NCBI RefSeq assembly: GCF_008297975.1
Contig: NZ_VLNY01000001.1
Coordinates: 1-64,000, forward strand
Source: Antrihabitans cavernicola
Lineage (GTDB): Bacteria; Actinomycetota; Actinomycetes; Mycobacteriales; Mycobacteriaceae
Direction of reading: 5' to 3'
Length of the DNA: 64,000 nucleotides
The notes under the pieces are model-generated. The model did no database searches and had not been told where the DNA came from. It was given only the letters and a program-made list of their open reading frames with translations. Position numbers and translations under genes: made by a program. Below are positions 52,545 through 64,000 of this stretch, in pieces; position 1 is the first letter of the stretch, and each line of letters starts with the position of its first letter.

Positions 52545-52876
52545 CGCCTGCCTCGCTTCGATGGCTCGAGCCACGAATGTGGAAGTTGATCCCCAGGTTC
52601 CGGTTCCTCGATCAGTTCGACAATCGGGGACGGTTCTGGTTTCGGTGGATTGATCAGCACAATTTCGTAGTCGGTGGCGACCTGGACCTGCGTCATACCG
52701 CGTTGATCGAGCGCGACCCAGGGTTGCCGCTGCCCGAGAGCTCGGACCAGGGTATCCAGCGACGTGTACGCGGGAAGCGCTCGCTGGCCGTCGGCAAGGG
52801 TGCGAATCTCGACCAGCAAGTTGCCGGAATCGTCACGCGCGCGCGTCGGAACGAATACGACGTCTTCCTCGTCCAT
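52541..52876 (-). CDS. SseB/SAV_915-like domain protein
   Basis: About 111 residues. VFVPTRARDDSGNLLVEIRT, then ALPAYTSLDTLVRALG and QPWVALD match the SseB N-terminal domain/SAV_915 family, often found beside type VII secretion genes. The start at 52876 follows a GGAGGG site. It is first in the coupled operon, 66 bases from the tRNA-Thr 3' end, and overlaps the next gene by ATGA. Confidence 0.65.
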   Translation of the reverse strand: MDEEDVVFVPTRARDDSGNLLVEIRTLADGQRALPAYTSLDTLVRALGQRQPWVALDQRGMTQVQVATDYEIVLINPPKPEPSPIVELIEEPEPGDQLPHSWLEPSKRGRR

Positions 52877-52904
52877 CAGCCCTCCCCCGAGGCCTTGCAG
52901 CAGC

Positions 52905-52928
52905 ACTCACCTGGTGTCCAAGGTGAGC
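52905..52928 (-). terminator. Hairpin after tRNA-Thr
   Basis: CTCACCT (52906-52912) and AGGTGAG (52921-52927) pair across an eight-base loop that can pair further (CC/GG). It lies 15 bases past the tRNA 3' end and before the type VII-like operon. Probable terminator of the tRNA transcript. Confidence 0.5.
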
Positions 52929-52942
52929 GATGCTAGTTGTGG

Positions 52943-53015
52943 AGCCGCCTAAGAGAATCGAACTCTTGACCTTTTCATTACGAGTGAAATGCTCTACCGA
53001 CTGAGCTAAGGCGGC
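52943..53015 (-). tRNA. tRNA-Thr (anticodon CGT)
   Basis: A 73-base cloverleaf on the minus strand. The acceptor pairs GCCGCC/GGCGGC, the D-arm has AGCTCAGTCGGTAGAGC, the anticodon stem is TTTCA/TGAAA around loop CTCGTAA (anticodon CGT, codon ACG), and the T-arm has GGTTCGATTC-like AGAGTTCGATTCTCT. The CCA end is not encoded. It directly flanks the type VII-like operon on its 3' side, a common integration point. Confidence 0.95.
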
Positions 53016-53137
53016 GTGCCTTACGGCGCAGGCGAGTCTAACGCGTGACCCCTCCGGATGCGAAAACGACCTCATGAGCGAATGCGCCTTCGGTTCGATC
53101 TAACCGAACGAAAGGTACATTCACCCAGTTGAGCGGG

Positions 53138-54360
53138 CTAACGTGCACCGGTGGTCGCAAGGGTTGCGACCATGGCAGCTACTGCGAATTTGGGTTTGAC
53201 GTTGATTGCGAGCGCTTCGCGGCAGTCGAGGATTGCCTCCACACAGCGCAGTAAGCCCTCCGGACCGGCATTGTCGGCGAGCCGGGCAACCTCGTCGGCC
53301 ATGTCGGGATGGGTCGGCGTCACCATCGAGCCGAACGAGTGGGCCAGGGCGTCGCGGTAGAGGCCCGCGAGGTCGATCAGGGCCCTATCCAGCGAGTCGC
53401 GACCGGTTCGGGTGGCACGGGACTTCTGCCGCTTCTCCAGATCCTTCAACGCCCCTGCTGAGCCACGCAGTGCACCGGCCGCACCCTTTCCCGTCCCGCC
53501 TGCACCGAGCGCCGTCCGCAACTCCTCGGTTTCCCGCTCGTCGCGGGCCGCGCTCATCTCCTTGGCTTCGGCCTCGGCAGCCTTGACCAACTCTTCCGCC
53601 GATTCGTACGCCGCCGCAGGCTTCGACGCCGCCGCTGCCAGTCCCAGGGCCCGCTTGCGACGCGCCCGCGCCTCGTCATCGGTCGCCAACCGTCGAGCGC
53701 GACCGACGTGACCGCCGCTGATCGAGGCTGCCCAATGCGCACGATCCGGTTCCAGCCCGTCCCGCTCACGCAGCACCTGGGCAATCGCATCGACGGACGG
53801 CGTCACCAAATGCATATGGCGACAACGAGATCGCAGCGTCACCGAGATGTCTTCCGGATCCACCGACGGCGCACACAGCAAAAACACCGTTCGATCCGGC
53901 GGCTCTTCGACGGCCTTCAGTAGCGCGTTGCCCGCCTGCTCGCTGAGCCGATCGGCATCCTCGATCACGACGATCTGCCAACGTCCCGTGCTCGGCTTCC
54001 GGGCAGCGGTCTGCACGATCGCGCGCATGTCGTCGACGCCGATGCTCAACCCTTCGGGAATGACGCGACGCACGTCGCCGTGCGTGCCCGCCATCGTCGT
54101 GGTGCAGGCATGGCAGTTACCGCAACCCGGCGTGCCCTCGTCCGTGCATTGCAACGCCGCCGCAAAGGCCAACGCCGCCACCGACCGACCGGACCCGGGC
54201 GGACCGGTAAACAGCCACGAGTGCGTCATCGCCGATCCGGCGTCGGCCCGACCGCGACGGGCCGCGACGGCGGCAGCCGTCAACTCGGATTCGACGGCGT
54301 CCTGGCCGACAAGTCGATCGAATACTCCCGCCACGGCGTCAACCTTAGCGACGGGCTCCG

Positions 54361-54364
<4 letters not shown>
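53138..54364 (-). CDS. holB: DNA polymerase III clamp-loader subunit (delta'/holB)
   Basis: A 408-residue AAA+ protein. The P-loop GPPGSGRSVAALAFA is intact, the zinc module has CxxxxxxxxCGNCHACT-type cysteines, and IVVIEDADRLSEQAGNALLK (Walker B region) and TLRSRCRHMHL (SRC motif) follow. This matches the delta' subunit that helps load the sliding clamp, at the position of Rv3644c in M. tuberculosis. The GTG start overlaps the topA stop (GTGA), so the two are coupled. Confidence 0.92.
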
Positions 54365-57276
<2,912 letters not shown>

Positions 57277-57419
57277 CTGTGCCGTGCCTTTCCTTTGTGC
57301 TCCGTGTGCACCTCCAGGGTGCATCACGTGCCGGTGTCGACCCGTCGTTACCGAGTCGAATTACGTACAGAATCCCACACCGTACGCGCATACTCGCAGT
57401 TCAGTACCTTTACGCCCCG

Positions 57420-58004
57420 TCAGAACGTCGGCCAATGCACCTCGGGATCGATGTCCGCCGGGGGTTCGCCGATGTTTTCGGCGAGCCGGGTCAGGCGTCG
57501 GCGACCGACGATTCGCAGTCCCGGACTGTTGCCCCGCGTGCCGATCAGGGTGGGCGCTATTCCGGCCCGGATCAGGGATTCTGCGAGTGCGGAGTACGTG
57601 TCCGATGCGTGCGGATCGAGGCCGAGGACAAAACGTTCGCCGTCGTTCTCGCCGTATCCGGCGGCAAGGGCCCAGATCCGCAACTCTCGCGGTCCGGGTA
57701 CCCAACCCCGCGGCGCTGCCTTGACTGCACCCTTTGTCCATTGTGACGCGAGTGGGGCCAGCGCAAGGACGGCGTCCGTGCGGACGAGCGGATGCCCTTC
57801 TTCGGAGCGGGCGATCTCGGCCGTCAGTCCGCATTCTTCGATCGCCGCCGCAACAGCACGGGCGCGCCACTGCGCGTCGACCACCGCCGAAATGCGTGCC
57901 CGCCCCGCTGAGGTGACCACCTGGCCGGGCCCCGCAAGCAGTCCACTGAGATCGGTGACCGCCGGCGGCACCGATTCTGCAGAGAAGAAGGACAGCTGAC
58001 CCAC
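57420..58004 (-). CDS. Conserved hypothetical protein (Rv3647c position)
   Basis: A 194-residue protein lying between cspA and topA, the place of Rv3647c in M. tuberculosis. It contains DLSGLLAGPGQVVTSAGRAR, HPLVRTDAVLALAPLASQWT, then RELRIWALAAGYGENDGERF and GTRGNSPGLRIVGRRRL. No enzymatic motif is recognised and there are no membrane segments. Conserved actinobacterial neighbourhood is the main support. Confidence 0.75.
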   Translation of the reverse strand: MGQLSFFSAESVPPAVTDLSGLLAGPGQVVTSAGRARISAVVDAQWRARAVAAAIEECGLTAEIARSEEGHPLVRTDAVLALAPLASQWTKGAVKAAPRGWVPGPRELRIWALAAGYGENDGERFVLGLDPHASDTYSALAESLIRAGIAPTLIGTRGNSPGLRIVGRRRLTRLAENIGEPPADIDPEVHWPTF

Positions 58005-58173
58005 ACTCGGACACTAATGTCACGACGTCGGTTGTGCTGGCAGGGACACGAACACAGGTGCCCAGAAACGGACTCGTCCCCCACCCCCGTCGAAACGGAG
58101 ATGGGGGACGGGCAGGGCGGATTCTATGAATCGGACCCTTGAGTTTGTCCGTTCGCTAGAAGCGGACTGTCAA

Positions 58174-58377
58174 TCAGACCGCGCGAACGCCGGTGGCCTG
58201 CGGGCCCTTGGTGCCCTGGCCGACCTCGAACTCGACGCGCTGGTTCTCCTCGAGGGTGCGGAAGCCGCTGCCCTGGATCTCGGAGTAGTGGACGAAGACG
58301 TCAGCTGAGCCGTCCTCCGGAGCGATGAAGCCGAAGCCCTTCTCCGCGTTGAACCACTTCACGGTTCCCTGTGCCAT
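58174..58377 (-). CDS. cspA: Cold-shock domain protein
   Basis: A 67-residue CspA-type single-strand RNA/DNA-binding protein. RNP1 GFGFIAPED and RNP2 VFVHYSEI are present, from [16 protein letters not shown] to the usual [10 protein letters not shown] end. AGAAGG precedes the ATG. A gene-free stretch of about 430 bases upstream could include a long untranslated leader, as is common for csp genes. Confidence 0.96.
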   Translation of the reverse strand: MAQGTVKWFNAEKGFGFIAPEDGSADVFVHYSEIQGSGFRTLEENQRVEFEVGQGTKGPQATGVRAV

Positions 58378-58809
58378 GCTTTTCCTTCTCTTTCTTACCG
58401 GAATCGGTGGACAGCACTTACTAGTCCACCGGGCCCGTTCCGACCGTTGTACTTCTTGATTTCCCCCAGGAAAGCACCAAGCACACCGCCCGCAACAACG
58501 ATCCTGCGAAGCGCTTGCACATGAAGAGCCTACGAACACAGAAGCTTGCGACCAAGGCCCAGTCAACCATGAGTTCGGCGAGTGCGACAGTCGAGACGCC
58601 AACAATTAAACAAATAGTTGATCATGCGTATGCGCAGGTGAGGGGCTATGCCAAGAAAACTGAACATGCGGTCTGTTTGCTGACTGATAACCAGAGAATC
58701 GTCCAGCAAAAAGTGTGTGACGCGAGTCTCCGTATAGCATCGGAGCAGCTCGACTTCCGATGATCGGAGGTCTTCGAGCACATCGACAACCCCCGTTTCG
58801 GAGCATCGA
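58378..58809. promoter_or_regulatory. Divergent control region between cspA and the helicase
   Basis: About 430 bases, clearly AT-richer than its surroundings in 58500-58740. Frames here lack family features. It should hold the cspA promoter and leader on one strand and the helicase promoter on the other. A GTATAGCATC stretch at about 58733-58742 could be a -10 region for the helicase. No clear hairpin was found by eye. Confidence 0.45.
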
Positions 58810-61164
58810 GTGACCACGCCGTCCCGATCGACCCCGTCCGACGGCCACGGCACCCTCACCTATGGTCGGTCGTTGCTCAACCGCGTCTTGGTCGGGACAC
58901 CGGCCAACGAAGATCCGTTGACGCACTACGCCGAGCTTCCCGCGCGTGCGGCACGCTTCGCCGATTGGCCGCAGTGGGCCCATCCGGCCGCTGTCCGGGC
59001 GCTCGACGAGGCAGGAGTGCGGCGGCCGTGGACCCATCAGGCCGAGGCTGCGTCGATCGCGGCGTCCGGACGCAACGTGGTGGTGTCGACGGGTACGGCG
59101 TCGGGCAAGTCGTTGGGCTATCAACTTCCGATTCTGACGGCGCTGGCCGTACATCCACGGGCAACCGCTCTGTATCTCGCCCCGACCAAGGCGTTGGGCG
59201 CAGATCAGCTGCGCTCCGCGCAAGAGCTCACCGACAGCGAGAACGACCTCCGCGCGATCTACCCCTGTTCCTACGACGGTGACACCCCGACCGAGGTTCG
59301 CCAGTGGGCACGGGCGAACGCGCGCTGGATCTTCACCAATCCGGACATGCTGCACGTCGGGATTCTGCGCGGCCACGAACGCTGGGCGCCGTTCCTGCGC
59401 AACCTGCGTTACGTCGTGATCGACGAATGCCATTACTACCGCGGTGTCTTCGGATCCAACGTTGCGCTGGTAGTGCGGCGGCTGCGCAGGTTGTGCGCCC
59501 GATACGGAGCCGATCCGGTGTTCGTGCTTGCCAGCGCGACGACGTCGGAGCCGGGAGCGGCCGCGAGTCGGCTGATCGGGGCGCCGTGCGAGGAGGTGGT
59601 CGACGACGGATCGCCGCACGGTCCGCGCACGGTCGCCCTGTGGGAGCCGCCGCTGCTGCAGCACGTGACCGGCGAGAACGGCGCGCCGATTCGACGATCC
59701 GCCGGTTCGGAGGCGTCGCGGATCATGGCCGATCTGGTGGTCGAGGGCGCGCGGACGGTGACCTTCGTCCGATCACGACGCGGCGCCGAGCTGACCGCTC
59801 TGGGCACGCAGCGCCTGCTCGCCGAGGTGGACCCCGACCTACCCGAACGTGTCGCCGCCTACCGGGCCGGATATCTGGCCGAGGATCGCCGCGAGCTGGA
59901 GGCCGCACTGGCCGACGGCACGCTGCTGGGCGCGGCGACGACCAACGCGCTGGAGCTGGGTGTCGACATCGCCGGGCTCGACGCCGTTGTGGTGGCGGGC
60001 TTTCCGGGCACGGTCGCGTCGTTCTGGCAGCAGGCGGGCCGGTCGGGCCGCCGCGGCGAGGGGTCACTGGTGTTGCTGGTGGCGCGCGACGATCCGCTCG
60101 ACACCTATCTGGTGCACCACCCGGCCGCGCTGCTCGACAAGCCGGTCGAGGCGACCGTCACCGACCCCACCAATCCCTATGTATTGGGACCGCAACTGCT
60201 CTGCGCCGCAATGGAACTGCCGCTTTCTGATGACGAAGTACGTGCATTCGGCGCGTGGGACGTGCTGACCGAGTTGGCCGAGCATGGACTGATTCGGCGA
60301 CGCGGGCACGGCTGGTTCGTCGGCGCGGAGACCAATCCGCATGCGGCACTGAACATTCGCGGCGGGATCGGGATGCAGGTCGCGATAGTCGACGGCGGTT
60401 CCGGTCGCATGCTGGGGACGTCGGATGCGGCGAAAGCGCCGTCGACCGTTTATCCGGGGGCGGTCCACATTCACCAAGGCGAGTCGTTCGTGGTGGACGA
60501 GCTGGACCTCGACGACGGAATTGCGTTGGTGCACCCGGAGAATCCGGACTGGACCACGTCGGCTCGGGAAGTCACCGACATCGTCATCGAGGACTGGTTG
60601 GAGCAGAGCACGTTCGGTGAGGTCACCGTCGGGCTGGTTCGCGTCGAGGTGAGCAACCAGGTGATCGGCTACCTACGGAAGCTGCATTCCGGCGAGATCG
60701 TCGATGCGGTCGATCTGGACATGCCGGTGCAGCGGCTCGACACCCGAGCAGTCGTGTATACCGTGACACCGGAACTGCTTATGCGGGCGGGGATTCCGCC
60801 GGATCGCTTCCCAGGCTCGCTGCATGCGGCAGAGCACGCCGCGATCGGTCTGCTGCCGTTGGTGGCCACCTGCGACCGGTGGGACATCGGCGGGGTCTCC
60901 ACCGCGCTGCATCGCGACACCGGTTTGCCGACGGTCTTCGTCTACGACGGACACCAGGGTGGCGCGGGGTTCGCCGATCGTGGACATGCGGAGATCGTGC
61001 GCTGGCTCGACGCGACGCGCGAGGCGATCGATTCGTGTGAATGCACGGCAGGTTGCCCGTCGTGCGTCCAATCACCCAAGTGCGGCAACGGAAATCATCC
61101 GCTGGACAAGGACGGCGCCGTTCTGCTCTTGACGGCGGTACTGCTGGAGCTGCGCTCCCCGTGA
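58810..61164 (+). CDS. DECH-box helicase with DUF1998-type Cys cluster (SftH/MrfA/Hrq1 clade)
   Basis: A 784-residue superfamily 2 DNA helicase. Motif I is STGTASGKSLGY, motif II DECH in VIDECHYYRGVFGSNV, motif III ASATT, and motif VI QQAGRSGRRGEGSLV. The C-terminal DUF1998-type region has a four-cysteine metal cluster, CECTAGCPSCVQSPKCGNGN. This is the Rv3649/mycobacterial SftH architecture, a 3'-to-5' helicase; the Bacillus relative MrfA works in mitomycin repair. The GTG start is chosen after the promoter region. A strong hairpin follows. Confidence 0.93.
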   Translation: MTTPSRSTPSDGHGTLTYGRSLLNRVLVGTPANEDPLTHYAELPARAARFADWPQWAHPAAVRALDEAGVRRPWTHQAEAASIAASGRNVVVSTGTASGKSLGYQLPILTALAVHPRATALYLAPTKALGADQLRSAQELTDSENDLRAIYPCSYDGDTPTEVRQWARANARWIFTNPDMLHVGILRGHERWAPFLRNLRYVVIDECHYYRGVFGSNVALVVRRLRRLCARYGADPVFVLASATTSEPGAAASRLIGAPCEEVVDDGSPHGPRTVALWEPPLLQHVTGENGAPIRRSAGSEASRIMADLVVEGARTVTFVRSRRGAELTALGTQRLLAEVDPDLPERVAAYRAGYLAEDRRELEAALADGTLLGAATTNALELGVDIAGLDAVVVAGFPGTVASFWQQAGRSGRRGEGSLVLLVARDDPLDTYLVHHPAALLDKPVEATVTDPTNPYVLGPQLLCAAMELPLSDDEVRAFGAWDVLTELAEHGLIRRRGHGWFVGAETNPHAALNIRGGIGMQVAIVDGGSGRMLGTSDAAKAPSTVYPGAVHIHQGESFVVDELDLDDGIALVHPENPDWTTSAREVTDIVIEDWLEQSTFGEVTVGLVRVEVSNQVIGYLRKLHSGEIVDAVDLDMPVQRLDTRAVVYTVTPELLMRAGIPPDRFPGSLHAAEHAAIGLLPLVATCDRWDIGGVSTALHRDTGLPTVFVYDGHQGGAGFADRGHAEIVRWLDATREAIDSCECTAGCPSCVQSPKCGNGNHPLDKDGAVLLLTAVLLELRSP

Positions 61165-61196
61165 GTGAAGTTGGGTGTTGGAACACCCAACTTCAC
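61165..61196. terminator. Bidirectional hairpin terminator
   Basis: Perfect 15-base arms GTGAAGTTGGGTGTT and AACACCCAACTTCAC with a two-base loop begin immediately after the helicase stop. They lie seven bases from the end of the convergent transporter gene, so they can end both transcripts. Confidence 0.85.
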
Positions 61197-61203
61197 GCAC
61201 GGT

Positions 61204-63159
61204 TCAGCTGTCCACGTGGACGTGGGGGCGGCGGGTGATGTCCGGTTCGGCTCGACGCAGCACCTCGCGGGTGACCGGCGCTACCTCGCCCTCGCCGATG
61301 AAGAGGAACCGGAGCAGGTTCATCAACGGATTGCCCTCTGTCCATTCGAAATAGACGTGCGGGTTCTTGCCGGTGATGTCGCGAATCTTGAGCAGAATGG
61401 CAGCGATCGAGTTGGGGATCGCGGCACTGTCCACCCACAGAATGCGGTAGCCGTCGCGCTCGCGGCCGTGCACGTGCAGCTCGGTCCCGAACTCGCTGGC
61501 GTCCTTGATGTTCACCTCGAGAAACACGATCGGTTCGGCGCCGGGGATGCGGCTCTCGCGACGCTGCTCGGCTTCCTTGTCGCGGTACTCGTCGGTGTCG
61601 AGGCGGTCGACGTCGTGCGTCACGATCCGCACCGCACCGTGCTTCGCCGATTCGTCGATCAGCCGCATCGCCGTCTCGTCGAAATCGACTTCGATGGCCC
61701 GCAATTCGAAGGCGCGCGCCACCCGCGACGCGAACGAGACCGCGAGAATGCTCAGGATGAAAAGCGCCGCAACCTGCACACCCTCGGGTCGTTCGAAGAC
61801 GTTCGCGATGGTCGTATAGAAGAAGATCGCAGCGACGATGCCGAAGCCGATTGCCTTCTTCCGCTCTCTGTGTCGGGCAGCAGACAGGGTGACGGCGACT
61901 GCCGCGGACGTGATCAACACCAGCACGCCGGTCGCGTATGCGGCGCCCTGCGAATCGACGTCGGCCTTGAAGTACCAGGTGATACCGAACGCGATCACGG
62001 CGAACACCAACACCAGCGGTCGGACGGCGCGCGCCCACTCCGGCGCCATGCCGTACCGCGGTAGGTAACGGGGCACCAGGTTCAGCAGTCCCGCCATCGC
62101 CGAGGCACCTGCGAACCAGAGGATGGCGATGGTGCTGACGTCGTAGACGGTGCCGAAGGCGTTGCCCAGGTAGTCGTGCGCGAGGTAGGCGAGCGCGCGG
62201 CCGTTGGCTTTGCCGCCCGACTGGAATTCCTTCTCGGGAATCAGCACGGTGGTGATGAAGCTGGTCGCGATGAGGAAACAGCTCATGATCAGTGCCGACG
62301 TGGTGAGCAACTTGCGCGCACCGAGAATGCGTCCGGTCGGCTTCGCGTAGGTATCGGTTGCATCACCTTCGATCTGCGGCATCACGGCGACGCCGGTCTC
62401 GAATCCGGACAGCCCCAGCGCCAGCTTGGGAAACACGATCAGCGAGACGCCGATCATCGCCCAGATGTTGCCGTGCTGCGCCGTCATGGCGCCGGTCCAG
62501 TCGGTGATCAGCGACGACGCGGTGATCACGTGCCACAGCCCGACGATCACCACCGCCAGGTTCAGCGCCAGAAACACGCCGACCAGCGTCACCGCGATGC
62601 CGATCGCTTCGGTGAAGCCCTTCAGGAAGATCGCGGCGAGCAGTGCCAGCAGGACCAGGGTGATCAACAGGTTGTGATCGTGCAGCCAGCTCGGCGTGAA
62701 CGGGTTCTCCACCAGGTGGGCCGCGCCGTCGGCCGCAGACAGCGTCATCGTGATGATGAAGTCGGTGGCAGCGAAACCGAGCAGCACCAAGACGAACAGC
62801 TTGCCGCCCCACCGCGGAAGGAACTTCGCGAGCATTGCGATGGAACCCTCGCCACGCGGGCTCTCCCTCGCCACCCGTCGATAGACGGGCAATGCACCGA
62901 ACAACGTCAACGCCACCAACACCACCGTGGCCATCGGCGACAGCACGCCCGCGGCCAGAGCGGCAATGCCCGGCTGGTAACCGAGGGTGGAGAAGTAGTC
63001 GACACCCGTCAGGCACATCACCCGCCACCAGGAATGGGTTGCTTCCTCCTCGTGCTGCGGTTCGCGGAACGGTCCGCGGTGTCCCGACGGCGCTTCGGTG
63101 ATGTCCGCCAGCAACCACCCCCGCAAACGGGAAGGTGGGCGCAGCTCGGTGCTCGTCAC
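61204..63159 (-). CDS. APC-family amino-acid/cation permease with C-terminal soluble domain
   Basis: A 651-residue transporter. The N-terminal cytosolic part is followed by [20 protein letters not shown] and about 12 helices typical of the APC superfamily. The last 170 residues are soluble ([59 protein letters not shown]), probably regulatory. The GTG at 63159 follows GAGGAG; the frame runs on upstream but without membrane or family features. The substrate is unknown. Confidence 0.87.
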   Translation of the reverse strand: MTSTELRPPSRLRGWLLADITEAPSGHRGPFREPQHEEEATHSWWRVMCLTGVDYFSTLGYQPGIAALAAGVLSPMATVVLVALTLFGALPVYRRVARESPRGEGSIAMLAKFLPRWGGKLFVLVLLGFAATDFIITMTLSAADGAAHLVENPFTPSWLHDHNLLITLVLLALLAAIFLKGFTEAIGIAVTLVGVFLALNLAVVIVGLWHVITASSLITDWTGAMTAQHGNIWAMIGVSLIVFPKLALGLSGFETGVAVMPQIEGDATDTYAKPTGRILGARKLLTTSALIMSCFLIATSFITTVLIPEKEFQSGGKANGRALAYLAHDYLGNAFGTVYDVSTIAILWFAGASAMAGLLNLVPRYLPRYGMAPEWARAVRPLVLVFAVIAFGITWYFKADVDSQGAAYATGVLVLITSAAVAVTLSAARHRERKKAIGFGIVAAIFFYTTIANVFERPEGVQVAALFILSILAVSFASRVARAFELRAIEVDFDETAMRLIDESAKHGAVRIVTHDVDRLDTDEYRDKEAEQRRESRIPGAEPIVFLEVNIKDASEFGTELHVHGRERDGYRILWVDSAAIPNSIAAILLKIRDITGKNPHVYFEWTEGNPLMNLLRFLFIGEGEVAPVTREVLRRAEPDITRRPHVHVDS

Positions 63160-63252
63160 GTGTCTCCTCGGGCAAGTCGGCCAAACGGGCACTCCTGCGC
63201 CGGATATTGCCACCGACCTCGCTGGTCCGCCGTATTTCTGCGGTGGGGTCGC

Positions 63253-63270
63253 CGTAAAGATTTCTTTACG
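63253..63270 (-). terminator. Perfect inverted repeat CGTAAAGA-TT-TCTTTACG
   Basis: Eight-base perfect arms with a two-base loop, two bases after the stop of the TadE-like gene and 94 bases upstream of the permease start. It could end the tad transcript or act as an operator for the permease. Confidence 0.5.
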
Positions 63271-63272
63271 CC

Positions 63273-63629
63273 CTACTCGTCGACAGGCCCCGCTCTGGCG
63301 ACTGCGACGACGTCCTTGGCACCGAACGTGGACAGCAGCACCCGGCCCACCACGGTGACGACCGCGTCCCAGCTCTGCACCTCGCAACTGCGAACCCGCA
63401 CGTGCATCCGATCTGCAACAGCCGAGGCGGCCGTGCAGGCTGCCTCGTCGCCGCGGTCCAATTCTCCTGCCGCAGCGAGCGCCGCCAGGTCCGCCGCCGA
63501 TTGCGCGTTGTGCCGTGCCGACACCGCCGCTCCGAACTGCACGATCAGCAGCGCGACCACCAGCAACCCGCACATGGCGCACGCGGCGAAAACCGTTGCG
63601 CCACCGCGCTCGTCCGCAATCCGCCTCAT
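63273..63629 (-). CDS. TadE-like pilus/secretion protein (helicase-secretion neighbourhood)
   Basis: A 118-residue protein with a pilin-like N-terminus: [20 protein letters not shown], then [20 protein letters not shown], the hallmark of TadE/TadG-like proteins beside the Tad ATPase cluster in actinobacteria (Rv3654c position). A single membrane helix holds it; the rest faces outwards with two cysteines. It overlaps the upstream TadE gene by four bases. Confidence 0.85.
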   Translation of the reverse strand: MRRIADERGGATVFAACAMCGLLVVALLIVQFGAAVSARHNAQSAADLAALAAAGELDRGDEAACTAASAVADRMHVRVRSCEVQSWDAVVTVVGRVLLSTFGAKDVVAVARAGPVDE

Positions 63630-63967
63630 CCGGCCTCCGGTTCTCGTGCTGCCACCGCCCGAGCCGAGATGTCGAGTAGCGGCAACAGCGGCAGTCGTGC
63701 GGTGACTGTGGCGACGGCGAAGTCACCATCGGTGCCGATCGTGACGACGGCACCGTTCGGTCCGACGTGCTGTGCCGTCGGAACGGCGTTCGCGTCGTCG
63801 CCGCGTGCAGCCAACCGGGCTCCTTCGCGGGCGGCATCCACACATCGGATGTGCATCGACGTCGCAACCACCGCACCGAGGCACAGCACGACCACCACGA
63901 TGATCGACGCGATCGCAATCGCCGCCTCGACGGTTGCCATCCCGCGATCGTCGCGAGCCACTCCCAC
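63626..63967 (-). CDS. TadE-family minor pilin
   Basis: A 113-residue TadE-type protein: [20 protein letters not shown] with the conserved glutamate, followed by [17 protein letters not shown]. It belongs to the tight-adherence pilus assembly genes (Rv3655c position). The GTG at 63967 is the likely start. Further tad genes are expected beyond the window edge. Confidence 0.87.
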   Translation of the reverse strand: MGVARDDRGMATVEAAIAIASIIVVVVLCLGAVVATSMHIRCVDAAREGARLAARGDDANAVPTAQHVGPNGAVVTIGTDGDFAVATVTARLPLLPLLDISARAVAAREPEAG

Positions 63968-63981
63968 TGGGCTGCAGCGGT

Positions 63982-64000
63982 TTACACGGTAGTGTTGAGT
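63982..64000 (-). CDS. Possible 3' end of an upstream tad/pilin gene (partial)
   Basis: At the window edge a minus-strand frame reads LNTTV then TAA, 14 bases before the TadE start. In related genomes a small pilin gene lies here. Five residues are too few to identify it. Confidence 0.2.

Noticed and set aside
58515-58763. 82-codon frame between cspA and the helicase
   Set aside because: No ribosome site and no family features; it lies in the AT-richer control region and probably arises by chance.
63160-63272. Riboswitch upstream of the APC permease
   Set aside because: The gap is only about 110 bases and the only strong structure is a simple 18-base hairpin; no conserved riboswitch elements were visible.
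63160-63918. Long N-terminal extension of the APC permease
   Set aside because: Residues are Arg/Gly-rich without family features and antisense to nothing useful. A GAGGAG-preceded GTG at 63159 gives a normal N-terminus, and the extension would cover the tad genes.

Overview
The window looks like chromosome from a mycolic-acid actinomycete, most likely Rhodococcus or a close relative. The DNA is GC-rich with many GTG starts and GTGA, ATGA and TGATG gene overlaps. Both ends carry the conserved actinobacterial order known from Mycobacterium: dacB, Zn-metalloprotease, tilS, hpt and ppa on the left, and topA, holB, cspA, DECH helicase and TadE-like genes on the right. About 42 kb of lineage-specific genes lie between them. 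Species assignment is inference.

Left part (1-11 kb): the end of an IS5-type transposase, an amidase, and two tandem membrane Ser/Thr kinases of a type best known from planctomycetes. The housekeeping block dacB-protease-tilS-hpt (minus strand) and ppa follow.

Secretome block (11-19.5 kb): a Tat-exported lipoxygenase with all iron ligands, three secreted beta-propellers, a TetR regulator with a 29-bp dyad operator, a secreted beta-helix protein and a 34-residue ORF.

Regulator, efflux and metabolism block (19.5-34.4 kb): a thioesterase, a DUF222/HNH protein with an inverted repeat upstream, two MarR/MFS-type loci with clear palindromes, and an enoyl-CoA hydratase. There is also a sulfur-type module in which two short leader peptides ending in a HVDLCRTA motif precede a flavin reductase and an internally deleted luciferase-like monooxygenase, next to a cysteine-desulfurase-like enzyme.

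Polymer locus (34-40 kb): a single-module, membrane-embedded NRPS of the Pls/PosA (epsilon-poly-lysine synthetase) architecture. Its adenylation pocket reads as lysine-like, and an M1 zinc metallopeptidase follows with no gap.

Accessory right-centre (40-53 kb): an MFS/MmyB-like regulator pair, a Trypco2-DUF2752-small-membrane-protein operon, a P450-SRPBCC pair, a YihY membrane protein, an acyl-CoA synthetase, and a translationally coupled type VII secretion-like effector operon ending in a broken FtsX-domain lipoprotein. That operon lies directly 3' of a tRNA-Thr gene. The window ends with the conserved topA/holB/cspA/helicase/APC-transporter/TadE block.
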